Of a stretch of DNA of 64,000 nt, positions 34,560 through 46,296 are shown one piece after another. The stretch lies in the NCBI RefSeq assembly GCF_050947875.1, contig NC_134573.1, forward strand, positions 70,929,315 to 70,993,314, given 5' to 3'. The stretch is from Dermacentor variabilis. Lineage: Eukaryota; Arthropoda; Arachnida; Ixodida; Ixodidae. Position 1 is the first letter of the stretch, and each line of letters starts with the position of its first letter. Under the pieces are notes generated by a model that saw only the letters and a list, made by a program, of their open reading frames with translations, was not told where the DNA came from and searched no databases. A program made the translations under genes and the position numbers.

Positions 34560-36466
34560 CAGCCTGTCAAACTTGTAAAGCTCAAGCTCAAGTGCGGTCG
34601 CGCCGTACAACAGTGAAGCCTTTTAAAATATGTTTGTGTTTCTCGCCTAGGTTTGTTTCCTGCAAGCATAAGGCCACAGGAGAGAAGGGAAATAACAGGT
34701 CTTTTATGTCACCTAAGTTATGTATAAGACCTCTACAGTTCCAGTGAATAATAAAAGCCATTATGGAATTGAAGGGTAAAAAATGGCTTTTACAGTTGAA
34801 TAGGAGATAGGAAAGATATTAGGTGACGTGGATCTCAAGAAGGGTGATACAAAGGAGCGATAACCTTCAGGTTATCGCATTCTTATTTTGGGGTGGTTAT
34901 TGGGATCTTGTCCCTCTTACCGCGCTCGAGAGAGCGCTTGTCCTTCAGTGTCTATGACACCGGGGTTTTTGTGTCGACCTCCATCGCTCTCTCTGAGGCG
35001 CTGGAGGACCGAGAATTTGGCGCCGAAACACGTGTCTCGGGCCTTGGAGTACGCTTGATCTTAGGGCCCTGCGGGACTGGTGTCAGGGCCTTGGAAGAGG
35101 ATGGAGCAGCGTCGGCTGCTTCCATCACGGGGGCGGGAGGAGTCACTGCAGCACCACTGCGCGTGGGCGCGGAGGACTCCGGAGGCCTCTGTGACGCTGC
35201 CCCCGACTGCGTCACATCGGCGTAACTTCTTCGCGGAAGGTATGGTAGCCGCTTTCTTGCTTCAAAGAACGAAATTTTTTTCTTTCACAGTTAGTGCAAT
35301 TACTTCCTTTTCCTTTTTCCAGCATGGGCAAGACCGCGAGTAGGCTGGAGGGTCTCCTTTGCAGTTAATACAATGTGGGGAAGAAGTGCAGTTTTCAGAT
35401 TGATGATCATTTGAGCTGCATTTAGCACAGGTTGTTTGGCCTCGGCATGCATGTGAAGCATGTCGGAACCTTTGGCACTTGAAACACCGTCTTGGGTTCG
35501 GGATATATGGTCTGACATTTACTTTGATGTACCCTGCATCCAGAGAGGTAGGCATTACGCTTGTACCAAATGTAAGTATGACATGTTTGGTGGGACTTTC
35601 TTGGTCGTTTCTACGGATTACTATTCTTTGTACCTTTGTCACATTTTGTTCCTGGAAACCTTCCAACAGTTCCTCGTCACTTAAGCCAATAAAGTCTTCT
35701 TCAGATATTACTCCCCTGCTTGTATTAAGTGTTCTGTGGGCTGAAACAGTCACTGTCGCGTCGCCAATTCTGGTAAGTTCAGAGAGCTTATCTGCTTGAT
35801 CTTTGTTATTCAGTTCTAGGAGGAGGTCCCCGCTAGACATTTTGGATGCTTTGTATGTTGGTCCCATTTTGTCTTTCGGACACTTCGCAACCAGGAATGG
35901 AGAGAGTTTCCTTACCGGTATGTTGCTTTCACTATGCACGACATAGTACTTCGGAAATGTTGGGGCGTTGCCTTGAAAGGAAAATTGAAATGGTAATTCG
36001 GTGCGGCATCTCTTCAGACGCCGATCATAAACAACAGAGGCTTGCGCTGCCATAGGAAAATATGAATGTTCGGCAACAGCGCCGACCGCCCACTAAGGAG
36101 CCCAACGAGGAGACGCGGCACAGCTTGTGTACAAGCCTGCACGACGCCAGCCGTACGCCATCACTATAACCCAATATGGTGTACCCAAGGTAGGATATCC
36201 ACACAAGGTTAACCCTTGCCGCCGTGGCGAAAGGAAGTAAATGGAAGAGAGAAGACAGGAAAGACTAAATGAGAGAGGGAAAGACGAAGATGTGCGAAGA
36301 GAGAGACAGGAAAAGGCGACTGCCGATTTCCCCCAGGTGGGTCAGCCTGGAGGTGCAGTCTATGTGAAGCAGAGGCCAAACGGGTGTGTTGCCTCCGCCG
36401 GGGGGCCTTAAAGGTCCGAACACCCAGCATCGGCTCAACCCCCAGGATCCTCCTTTCCCCAGACAC
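34560..36466 (-). mobile_element. LINE (family 2), ORF1 plus start of ORF2
   Basis: The element begins at 36,466 within its 5' untranslated region, has a full-length ORF1, a hairpin at 34,857-34,878 and the first about 60 codons of ORF2 (MAFIIHWNCRGLIHN from 34,763; LCLQETNLG intact), then is lost near 34,560. Its 5' end joins ORF2 of the next LINE directly at 36,466/36,467, so it was inserted into or recombined with that copy. Confidence 0.75.
34885..36053 (-). pseudogene. LINE ORF1 (gag-like), family 2
   Basis: From the ATG at 36,053 a 263-codon frame carries the RNA-binding region and a well-preserved set of zinc knuckles (CFKCQRFRHASHAC, CAKCSSNDHQSENC and CINCKGDPPAYSRSC, 35,350-35,500). 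A frame change lies between 35,262 and 35,220. The Ala/Pro/Ser-rich tail continues (AVTPPAPVMEAADAAPSSS) to a TAA at 34,885-34,887. Only that one frame change separates it from an intact ORF1. Confidence 0.8.
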
Positions 36467-37350
36467 ATTCGTCGTTCCACCACGGGATACGCCGTTTACA
36501 TGCCAAGCCATTTACTTCCGATATGCATTTAGATGCAGCATCTATTATGAAGGCTGTAAAATACTGCACAGCAGCATCAATTCCTAAAAAAGACATGTCA
36601 TTCCATGAGATACTAGTGAGAGTTCGGAACTTCTCCCAGTCGGCTGTGTCGATCTTCCACCTAGGAGCCTGTGGTAGATATTCGCTTTCTTTATATGTTC
36701 TCAGCAGTATAGGAAAGTGGTCGCTCCCGTAAGGATTGTTCATAACTTCCCATTCGATTTCAGGCAGTATAGACGGGGAGACTATGCTGAGATCAATTGA
36801 GGAAAAAGTTCTGTTTGCTAGACAGTAATATGTGGGTTCCTTCTTATTGAGAAGGCACGCACCAGAAGAAAAAATGAACTGTTCAAGAAGACGGCCTCGC
36901 GCATCTATACGAGAGTCGCCCGACAGGGAGCTGTGCGCATTGAAATCGCCAAGAACAACATAAGGTTCTGGCAATTCGTCTATAAAGGATTGAAATTCAT
37001 GTTTCGTTAATTTGTAATGTGGGGGTATGTAAACAGAGCTAATGGTGATGAGTTTGTTTAGGAGAACAGCTCGAACCGCCACTGCTTCAAGAGGCGTTTG
37101 TAGCTGTAAAAGTTGACACGCAATGCTCTTATGGATAATAGCGACACCGCCCGATGATGCGACAGCATCATCGCGATCTTTGCGAAAAGTTATATACTGT
37201 CGGAGAAAGTTCGTGTGTTTGTATTTTAAGTCTGTTTCCTGTAAACACAGCACTTTTGGATTGTGTTTTTGGATGAGTTCCTGCAGATCATCGAGGTTTC
37301 TGAGAAGACGTCTGACGTTCCATTGGATTATTTGTGTATATATATATATT
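36467..37350 (-). pseudogene. LINE ORF2 endonuclease domain, family 1 copy 3 (truncated)
   Basis: It has QIIQWNV near the start, then LCLQETDLK, LGDFNAHSSLSGDS and SDHFPILL, so all main AP-endonuclease motifs are present. The open stretch continues to WWNDEC, where the neighbouring LINE begins. RT and RNase H are absent. Confidence 0.8.
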
Positions 37351-37393
37351 GGAAGTCAATAGGTGCTGTGTGTATCGAAACGGAAGTTATGCC

Positions 37394-38782
37394 TTAGATT
37401 ACAGAGCCCTTTCGAGGCCCTGTAATCGGGATTTTGCCCTTTCTGGAGCGTTCGAGGGAGCCTCGCCGCTCCTTAGGCGCTTGGTGCGCCTTGAGGATGG
37501 GTGTAGTGTCCATTGCCTCTTGTGAGGCGCCGGACACGTGCTCTTGCGAGCGGGAAGTTACCAGCGAGGGTCCCGCCTTGCAGGGCAAGACCCCTGCGCC
37601 CACCAGCCCGGAGGTCGATGGGGCTCCCTGAGGGATTTGGCTGCGCCGGCTGTTGCCAGCGCTGGTAGGGGACGGGGAGGTTGGGGCAGCCTCGGCTGCG
37701 CCCACCTTCGGGGTCGATGGCCCCGTCTGCTGGGTTGAGGGAGCAGCGCTAGCTGCAACCGCCGCGGGGGCAGATGGCGTTGGGGCAGCCTCGGCTGCGC
37801 CCACCTTCGGGGTCGATGGCCCCGTCTGCTGGGTTGAGGGAGCAGCGCTAGCTGCAACCGCCGCGGGGGCAGATGGCGTAACTGCCGACTCACGGCTTGT
37901 GGGTCGGACAGCCGCCGGAGGCCGTTGTGCCGCTGCCCCCTGACGCGTCACATCGGCAAAACTTTTCTTGGGCAGGTATGAAACCCGCCTGCGTGCCTCC
38001 TTGAATGAGATATTCTCTTTTACTTTGATAGTTACGATTTTTTTTGCTTTCTTCCAGGATGGACACGACCGCGAGTACGCGGCGTGCTCCCCATCACAAT
38101 TTACACAGTGGAGAGAATTCTCACAAGCTTCAGAGGAGTGTTCATGCGCGCTGGATTTCGCACAAGTTTGGCGGCCTCGGCAGCTCTGCGAACTGTGGCC
38201 AAAACGCTAGCACTTGAAACATCGGAGGTGATTTGGCACGTACGGTCTTACACGGAGTTTAATGTACCCGGCCTCGATTGACTCGGGCAGGACACTTGAG
38301 TTGAAGGTGAGTATTAGGTGTTTGGTCGCAATTTCTTTACCATCTCGCCTCATCTTAATTCTTTTGACATTTATAACATTCTGTTCACTGAAGCCCTCCA
38401 AGAGCTCAGCCTCAGTGAGCTCCAGCAATTCATCGTCCGAGACAACGCCGCGGGAGGTATTCATCGTGCGGTGCGGGCTTACTGTTATGTGGGTTTCCCC
38501 AAATGACACTAGCTCCGGTAGTTTGTCCTATTGCTTCTGGTCACGGAGCTCCAAGAGGAGGTCACCGCTTGCCATTCTCGACGCCTTGTAACCAAAAACC
38601 TCAGCCAAGGATTTTGACACTAGGAACGGTGAAATGGTTCGCACTGGTTTGTCTGATTTTTGAGAGTGGATAACGTGAAAACGGGGGAAGTTTTGGATTT
38701 GTCGTCCGAAAAACTGGGATAAATCTTCGGTGCGCCCTCGTTTCTGAGGGCGATCAGGAAGTGGGGGACAAGAAGTTTCCAT
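37394..38782 (-). pseudogene. LINE ORF1, family 1 copy 3, with internal 99-bp duplication
   Basis: It starts at METSCPPLPDRPQKRG (38,782). Stops near 38,528 and 38,207 break it, the second within the CCHC array (LRCFKC). The tail carries a perfect two-unit repeat of 33 residues (unit boundaries 37,681, 37,780 and 37,878) in the PSAPAAVAASAAPST region. It ends PRKGSVI at the TAA 37,394-37,396, preceded by a stem-loop (37,397-37,427). Confidence 0.8.
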
Positions 38783-39316
38783 AAAAATACGAAAAAAGTT
38801 CGGCAACAGCGCTGACCGCCCACCACGGAGCCCAACGAGGGGACGCGGCAGAGCTTGCGTACAAGTCTGCACGACGCCAGTCGTACGCCATCACTATAAC
38901 CAAATATGGTGTACCCAAGGAAGGATAGCCATACAAGGTTAACCCTTGCCGCCAAGAAGAAAGGAAGTTAAAGGAAGACAGAAGAAGATAGGAAAGGTCA
39001 AAAGTGAGAGAGAAAGACGAAGATTTGAGTAGAGAGAGAGAAGAAAAGGCGACTACCAATTTCCCCCGGGTGGGTCAGTCCGGGGGTGCCGTCTACGTGA
39101 AGCAGAGGCCAAAGAGGTGTGTTGCCTCCGCTGGGGGGCCTTAAAGGTCCGAACATCCGGCATCGGCTCAGCCCCCAGGATCCCTCTTTCCCCGGACACG
39201 GCTAAGCCGCGTACGGCTACACACGGGAGGGCCCAACCCTCGTGTGCTCGGGTACGTGGTGTCGCAACGCACCAAACGCCTGCTTGCGCAGACGCCCCTG
39301 CGGGGTACCGATGCTT

Positions 39317-39716
39317 GAGATGTGTGCCAGCATTGTGTAGTGCACACGGTCAAGACGTGTTCCCGTTTTTTTACCAGCACAGAGAACTCTGTTCAATTCA
39401 TGTATTGTGAGGAGGTTATTGTACATTTCAGCTGAAGCCCCAGTGGTAGGCAGCCTCTTTCTCAGCCGATTCTTTACATTTTAAAAATGCATTTGAATAG
39501 TTTGCTGAGCTGGATATGTTACGAAAGTGTTCACCTAATAAGTTGACCTGGTCCTGTAGTGTTGTCTGTGTGCTAGGACATGCAAGTAGTGGTACTGTGT
39601 ATGATGAGTACTCTCCTCTAAATTTCCTCACATGGTCCCACATTCGTTTTGATGTGACTACTATTGAATGAAGTTATGTAGTTTCGCCATGATAATTTCT
39701 CTGCCGCAGGCGCGTT
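39317..39716 (-). mobile_element. LINE ORF2 fragment (family 2), between endonuclease and RT
   Basis: The minus strand reads MWDHVRKFRGEYSSYT, LLGEHFRNISSSANY and a degenerate INRVL..GKKT segment. It parallels 60,400-60,730 of the LINE at 57,979-62,372. It is cut on the left by the 5' end of family 1 copy 3 (39,316/39,317) and on the right by the segmental duplication border. Confidence 0.75.
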
Positions 39717-41054
39717 AAAGTCTGTTCGACGTACCTTCAGACACAGCGATTACCGAATGGCGCGCCCGTGCCCACTGCTTCACGGCGTCGGCGGCCAGCA
39801 TCGGAGCGTATACTAACTCGACCCCACTCCGCTATGCTGGCACGCCTAGAAGACAAACGCATACAGAAACTTCTCCGTAGTGATTAGGCAAGGTCAAATA
39901 TTGAAAGCGCAAAAGCCCTTCCACATTTTCCCTCTCTCACTCGCGCCTGCGCACAAACGTCGGGCGCCTCCGGAAGTGCCTCGGGGAAATACCACGCCTC
40001 GCTGTACTTATTGGCAATTGTAAAACTGCGTCCTGGCCTTGGCTGTCGCGCCGCGTTCAGGCGCGAGGAGCAGCGAGAGCGGTGAAACGTGCCCTTTCTC
40101 TGCTACCCTCGCGAGCGAGCACGTGATCATCGCGTGATAATCGCGCGGCCGCTAAAAAGATATCGGCATGCGTGTGCATTTCCACATCCCGCAACTGCGC
40201 GTTCAGAAGGTGGCCCCTCGTGACAAGTCATCGGTTTGAGGACGGCCGAAAGAACAGGCAGTGTTCCACGTTCCGTAGTACTCGTGTTTGCCCAGTTTCG
40301 TGCGATCAACGTCAATTTCAAAGCACAATCAGTAAAATGGTGTGACAGAAATATATCGACAAGACCAACGATAGCGCAGAAACATTGTAACGTTTAACTT
40401 CTTTGCTTCGTCAAGTGGTAAGTCCGCGTGCGGAAAAAGCTGTTGTTCATTTTCATCACAAAAATCGAGACGCCGCAAGTTTATTCGCTGAGGAGCTATG
40501 AGCATGGTTCTGCAGAGAATACGTTCTTCCTTCACTGTGGCTTGCTAAGGGATGTTTTCAGTATTATGAGCTCCATTACGAACAGCAAGTGCGAAGTACC
40601 AACTGCAGAACGAGCGATCACGTGGACGCCTTCAGGCCAGCATATATGTAGAGAGACAAATAGGAAATAGCCATATGCTGCCATCCACTACGTCCCGCAA
40701 CAGGTATCCACATGAAGTGGGCATGCTGCAGGGTTGACAGAACTTGCAGTTTCCGCGTATCAGTTTCTACGCTCGAGGACATCAACCGAGACATTTGGCT
40801 TAACCTAGGCAACCAAAGAGTGTATCGTACTGTCCGGGAGAGAACAGGGTTCTCCTTGAATGTGTTCCTGGTCTTTCCAGGCCGCTCATAGCGCAACCAG
40901 CCAACAAGAGGCGTTACGTGATGTCTTACCGTAACTTATATACACGGCAGGAATCGGGCTGTCTCGTTAACAACAAGGTGTTTAGGGTCGACTGACACTC
41001 GCAAGAGAAGAAGGAAGCCGCTACAGGACCTCGCTTGGAGGAATTCGCCCATAG

Positions 41055-41800
41055 CGGGCGGCTTTTACACCGGCGGCGGCCGCCGTTTATCCGCCCAGAA
41101 TTCCTATACGGGGCGTACTACGCCGATGGACCGCCCGGTGCCGAGAAACTGAGCTGATTGACGGCTGAATTCAGCGGCGGCGTGCTCGTACTCGGCCAGC
41201 GACCTCCGTGAGGCCGGGGTCGGCGGACTAGCCCTCGGCCTCGTCTCACCCACCCAGCGTCCCGCCGCCACCGGCGGGGCGACGGGTCAAGCGGCGGGTG
41301 ACCGCCGACCTCAAGGAGCGACGCCGCACCCAGAGCGTAAACAACGCATTCGCCGAGCTGCGCGAGGGCATTCCCAACGCACCGGCCGACACCAAGCTGT
41401 CGAAGATCAAGACGCTGCGGCTGGCCATCTGTTACATAGCCTACCTCATTGACCTGCTGCAGGGACCGCCGCGCACCAGACGTGCTTCAAGGCCGACCTG
41501 TAGGAGGCCCTCGCAGCACTCACGTTTCTCCAGCAGCAGCTCACGCCGCTCAACTCGCCTGACTACGTGCGCCGAAAAGTGCCGGCGAACGTGGTACAGG
41601 CCGAGAAGAGTGCCAAAGGCCGGACGGGCAGGCCACAAGACGTCTGGGCGCTGCAGCTCAAGGACGATGCCTTAGACTCGTCGCCCACGCGTCGGCCGAC
41701 TGCACGCAACTGGAACTCGCAGCACGGCGGTGTTACTGCTGTTCTCGCATACGCAAACATTCGAATGACCCAGCAAGCAACATGCAGAAACAGTGTCACC
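41055..41800 (+). pseudogene. Hand: Hand-like bHLH transcription factor, retrocopy pseudogene (copy A)
   Basis: Hand proteins are bHLH regulators of heart and mesoderm development. The bHLH domain at 41,283-41,460 reads [40 protein letters not shown] and [18 protein letters not shown]. This is the Hand signature, not that of other bHLH families. The Hand-specific C-terminal block ([16 protein letters not shown]) follows at 41,616-41,663, but in another frame and after an in-frame TAG (41,502-41,504). Upstream, GGFYTGGGRRLSAQ and YGAYYADGPPGAEKL may be the N-terminal part. In the basic region L replaces the usual R after TAN/TAD. No intron separates the domain from the C-terminal block, which fits a processed copy; GTG, not ATG, precedes the domain. 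Confidence 0.85.
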
Positions 41801-42645
41801 GTGGTGGGTCGACACTGACCGCCTGCACCGATGCTTCGATCAGTGCCGTGCCGGACGAGACAAAATGTGATATGTGAACGGAAGGATTGCTAGTATCATT
41901 ATCGCTATCATCACTTCATATAATTTGTGCTGCGAGTTGCGTCAGAGGACTCGCCCAGCGCCTGTCACGCTGCTGCATTCGTCGCGCACGGTAGCCGCAG
42001 GAGCGCGTAGTCACCGCAATATCTGTAGTTGAAAGGAAAGCGGCGATATAGTCTCGGAAGCACGGTGTTGGGCGCCGCCGTCCTTCGTTAAAAAAAAGCA
42101 CACATTCAAATTTGGTCGCAGGCGGACGAAAGCGTAAACTTATTCGCCGCTAGAAACTAACGCGCACGAGGTTAACGTGGTTGTAATGTTTAAAACTGTA
42201 CACGACGCACCCTGCCTTGCGCCGATGTGCTACTTCATGAGAGCAGATCCCTAAGCCAGACAATGTATGTTCCTATAGTCTTTCTTGTTTTAGAACTATT
42301 TTTTGAATAATGTCTAGAAGGCATACTTTTAGCCGGTGCTTGGTGACATGAGCAGAGACTGACGCCGTACTCTTCCGAGAAACCATGCGTCGGAACCCAA
42401 GCAATATGCCAAGCGAAACACCGCGCTCCGCGCACTGCCGCGGGTGTCACAATACAGGTGAAATATGCACCACGGAGAAAAGCGGTGCGAACCCGTACGA
42501 GACAGTGCTCCGCGGTCGCAAGCGGAGCCATCACTACAAGGAAGAGAAAGACGCATGGCGCGAAGTCAATCCCGGTGAGGAACTGCAGGCGAAGAAAGAG
42601 GTGTTATATTTCTCCGTGGGTCACTGCGCCGTGGACTCACCTATA

Positions 42646-42925
42646 TATTCCCCCGACGCATGTCTTCCGGCTGAGGAGCTGGCGACTGGCCGCATCTGAA
42701 TTCAGCAGCTGAGACCGCCCGCTCGCCGTCCCTCTGCAGCGCTCGGCCTTCGTCAGCGACTGGCCGCCCCACGGCCCGAGCGCGGATTCACTGTGGGTGA
42801 GCTGAACACTTATCAGCCTCTTTTGTGCTTTCCGCGTCCTGCGGTTTCTCGCCTCACATGTGCGAAACGCTCCGCCCCTATTGTTTTGTATTGTTTGTTT
42901 GCTATTGTTGGATCTTTTGGTATAT
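42646..42925 (+). repeat. Inverted repeat, left arm (280 bp)
   Basis: This arm is the reverse complement of 44,241-44,515 over its whole length, beginning TATTCCCCCGACGCATG and ending TTTTGGTATAT. Copy B of the duplication lacks it: there the flanks join at about 54,885. It was therefore inserted or copied into A after duplication. Confidence 0.85.
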
Positions 42926-42955
42926 ACTCATGCATGAACTGACTCTCGAATCGAC

Positions 42956-43225
42956 CAAATACAGCACAGAAAAAAAAAAGTTATGTGCTTTTACGCGCCA
43001 AAACCACTTTCTGATTATGAGGCACGCCGTAGTGGAGGACTCCGAAAATTTCGACCACCTGGGGTTCTTTAACGTGTACCTAAATCTAAGTACACGGGTG
43101 TTTTCGCATTTAGCCCCCATCGCTATGCGGTCGCCGTGACCCGGATTCGATCCCGTGACCTCGTGCTGAGCAGCCCAACACCATAGCCACTGAGCAACCA
43201 TGGCGGGTCAAATACAGCACAGAAA
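42956..43225 (-). mobile_element. tRNA-derived SINE with 17-bp target-site duplication
   Basis: The minus strand has a tRNA-like head with an A box (TGGTTGCTCAGTGG) and a B box (GGGATCGAATCC) between 43,208 and 43,130, a body that extends leftward, and a homopolymer tail at 42,973-42,981. The target repeat CAAATACAGCACAGAAA flanks it at 42,956-42,972 and 43,209-43,225. The paralogous site at 54,919-54,935 holds one copy only (CAAATACTGCACAGAAA) and no SINE. Confidence 0.93.
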
Positions 43226-44240
43226 TTTTCGGCAGCGAGAAGGGGTGCATCATAAGGTTAACGACCAACGCAACTATACACAATGTAGTCCCATCGGTAG
43301 GATTAAACTCTTAATGTGCAACGACGGCCGCGTGCCGTATATGGGCGTGTACGGTTTTGCTTGATAGTGGCTGTTCTGTTTCGCCACAGAGTTTCGTGCA
43401 TCAGTCAAACAGCAAGTGTTACAAGGTCTCTCAGTTTTAATTCTCGCTTACGTACAGGCAAGGCTGAAGCAGCAGAAATGATCGACACACTATGATGCCT
43501 AAGGCTCTGCTGCACAATTTATCGACTCCTCTGATCCTCTATTGGCCAAAGATCGACCCAACTACTCGAATAAACGTGAAACATATGCTCATTCTTCGCC
43601 TTAACGACAGGAATGGAAATTAGTCGAATCTAGAGAGTGGCCACGAAAGCGAACGTCCGTCATATCCCTTTTTCCAAATAATTATAGGTATACGCGTTAT
43701 GCAACGCGAACTTTTCTGTTTATGATGGTCGGTTGCTCCGGGCCTACATTGACTGACGTAAAGTTGCAGGTGAAAACAGATGTTATATGCAGGTATGCAT
43801 GTGCAGAAAAGCAGCACCTTGTACAGCGCCATTCTTTCGTTCCAAGGTAAGACTATGCATATGCGGGAGCCAGCGCCTGATGACAATACTCGCTTGTCTG
43901 TTACCAAAAGCTACGAAATCGCTTCTCTCCCTTAACATGTCAAGGCACATTAAGGACTACTTTTCGCTTGTGTTTGGTAGACGAGGTTGTCGGAGACAAA
44001 GAACTGGAACTGCACCACTTTGAACGTATAATATGGGGGTATTACTCAATTTCACGCGTGCGCATTTTACCCTTCTCTGGGTCGCACTGTGCCAGTGGAG
44101 CGGCAGGCGCTCGCTAGCTCTCACTCACAGCTGTCACCCTTAACCCGCGGTTCCCAGTGAGTTGCGCCGACGGCGGGTTCAGGCCAGGGGGACAGGGCGA
44201 GTCTTTGACTTAAGGTGTTGTTTATCGACCTTATGGCTAC

Positions 44241-44515
44241 ATATACCAAAAAATCCAAGAATAGCAAACAATACAAAACAATAGGGGCGGAGCGTTTCGC
44301 ACATGTGAGGCGAACAACCGCAGGACGCGGAAAGCACAAACGAGGCTGATAAGTGTTTAGATCACCCACAGTGAATCCGCGCTCGGGCCCTGGCGCGGCC
44401 AGTCGCTCACGAAGGCCGAGCGCTGCAGGGGGACGGCGAGCGGCGGTCTCAGCTGCTGAATTCAGATGCGGCCAGTCGCCAGCTCCTCAGCCGGAAGACA
44501 TGCGTCGGGGGAATA
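44241..44515 (-). repeat. Inverted repeat, right arm, LTR-like sequence
   Basis: Partner of 42,646-42,925. The sequence continues leftward (minus sense) into about 200 bases ending near 44,020. In copy B the equivalent site reads, in minus sense, TTTGGCGCCCAACGTGGGG, which resembles an LTR end plus primer-binding site. The block could therefore be the LTR of a retrotransposon oriented leftward, and the arm in A a second, inverted LTR piece. This reading is tentative. Confidence 0.5.
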
Positions 44516-44564
44516 GCGCTTCTCGCCAAGCGGCGGAGAGGGAGCCTCTCCGATTCCAAGAAAG

Positions 44565-44779
44565 GGTTTACAACGCAGGCGCCAAATAAAACTACGGACG
44601 AAGGAAGCCGACACGGGACAACCACGCAGGCGCGTTTTTTCCTGATGCTTTGACTCTTGACAACGGCCATTTATTCCTGCGTCAAAAAGTTAGACGTTCA
44701 GTTGTTAGTGTGCCTACATGGTTGTCCGTGTCGTCTTACTTCGTCCGTCGTATTATGCGGCGCCTTCGTTGTGAACATG
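44565..44779. mobile_element. MITE with long inverted termini
   Basis: The left end GTTTACAACGCAGGCGCC, followed by ACGGACGAAGGAAGCCGACA, is mirrored at the right end by the reverse complement of TGTCGTCTTACTTCGTCCGT and GGCGCCTTCGTTGTGAAC. The arms are about 65 bases with a short centre. Non-coding. Confidence 0.75.
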
Positions 44780-44869
44780 TATAACCAACTTGACGACACC
44801 AGCACGCGTCCTAGAAAGGGGAAACAAGGGAACAGGGTCTCGCTGGCTGCCAGCGCGGTGAAACAGGTG

Positions 44870-45006
44870 AAGCAGCGCGCACTGAGACCTGCCGCAACCT
44901 CGCCCAGTGTCGAGGCTAATAGCACTTCAGCGTCAGGCATTCTTTGCGCATGTCTGTCCTTTCTTCGCTGTCAGGCATGTCGCATCGCTTGGTTCCCCGG
45001 GATGCC
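44870..45006. repeat. Dispersed repeat, inverted partner of 48,058-48,240
   Basis: CATGTCTGTCCTTTCTTCGC, then CTGTCAGGCATGTCGCATCG, match the reverse complement of 48,063-48,116, with weaker similarity over the neighbouring bases. Unknown family. Confidence 0.6.
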
Positions 45007-45010
45007 GTAG

Positions 45011-45522
45011 TAGAGCTGTGCACGGGCTCGGGCCGGGCTGGGGCCATTTGGAGATTCTCTTACTCGGGCCGGGCCCGGGCCATGCTTTCTACGTCTCGGA
45101 CGGACCGGTCGGGCTCCCCGATCTCGACTGCGTACCTTATGCAAAAGTATGCTTGTCTCACATGTAGGTACAGCAGGAAGTGCAATGTATTTATCAAAAA
45201 TGGAATCTACAGGGATGGGAGAAAAGTAAAAACGCTAACAAAAGGCAAACGAAAGCTAGCGGAGGCTCGGAATGCGTTTTCGGTTCTGTGCGCGCGCTGC
45301 ATCTGTATAAACGATTTTGTCATATGGAATGCAAGAGTTCAACATTATAAGGTCATTTAAATAAATTGATTTTCCTGATATTGTTTATTTTTGTGCCGGC
45401 GTCGCCTTATTGCGGATCGGGCCGGGCGAACTCTCGCTTCTTTAGCGTCGGGCCGGACCGGGCCGCCTGTGGTAGTGTAGCGCCCGGGCGCGGGCTCAGA
45501 AGTGGGCCCGTGCACAGTTCTA
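45011..45522. mobile_element. Non-autonomous hAT-type element, 512 bp
   Basis: The termini are TAGAGCTGTGCACGGGC and, in reverse complement, TAGAACTGTGCACGGGC. The 8-base target duplication TGCCGTAG flanks it at 45,003-45,010 and 45,523-45,530. An 8-bp duplication with TAGAG/CAGAG-like ends is the hAT hallmark. The interior has CGGGCCGGGCC-rich subterminal repeats and no transposase frame. Confidence 0.85.
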
Positions 45523-45530
45523 TGCCGTAG

Positions 45531-46265
<735 letters not shown>

Positions 46266-46296
46266 GAAAGTGAAAAAGCAAGCAAACAAGACAGCA

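Larger units (their letters stand above)
36467..39316 (-). mobile_element. LINE (family 1, copy 3), 5' half
   Basis: The 5' untranslated region (39,316-38,783) matches that of copy 1 at 20,600-21,120. ORF1 and the endonuclease half of ORF2 follow, and the element breaks at 36,467 inside the WWNDEC block. No RT from this copy is found left of the LINE at 34,560-36,466, so the 3' half is deleted. The 5' end cuts into ORF2 of a family 2 LINE at 39,317. Confidence 0.8.
39731..44456. repeat. Segmental duplication, copy A
   Basis: From GTACCTTCAGACACAGCGAT onward, this block is collinear with 51,113-56,187 in the same orientation, with high identity by eye and insertions or deletions in each copy. 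Shared content includes the Hand pseudogene, a minus-strand frame at 43,620-43,907 (55,311-55,616 in B) and a plus-strand frame at 42,385-42,645. I recognise no family for the two frames. Private to A: a SINE (42,973-43,208) and a 280-base inverted-repeat arm (42,646-42,925). Confidence 0.9.

Noticed and set aside
35262..36053. Zinc-knuckle protein as a host nucleic-acid-binding gene
   Set aside because: It is followed by a LINE ORF2 start and has relatives in the other LINE copies, so it is LINE ORF1.
37681..37878. CRISPR-like or satellite repeat
   Set aside because: Only two contiguous units without spacers, within an ORF1; the genome is eukaryotic.
41298..41675. Functional Hand protein from copy A
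   Set aside because: No ATG in context, a frameshift after the bHLH domain and an in-frame TAG before the C-terminal block, all shared with copy B.
43130..43208. tRNA gene on the minus strand
   Set aside because: It is the head of a SINE with a 17-bp target duplication.
43620..43907. Conserved minus-strand gene shared by 43,620-43,907 and 55,311-55,616
   Set aside because: Similarity is explained by the segmental duplication. No domain is recognisable, so conservation does not prove coding.
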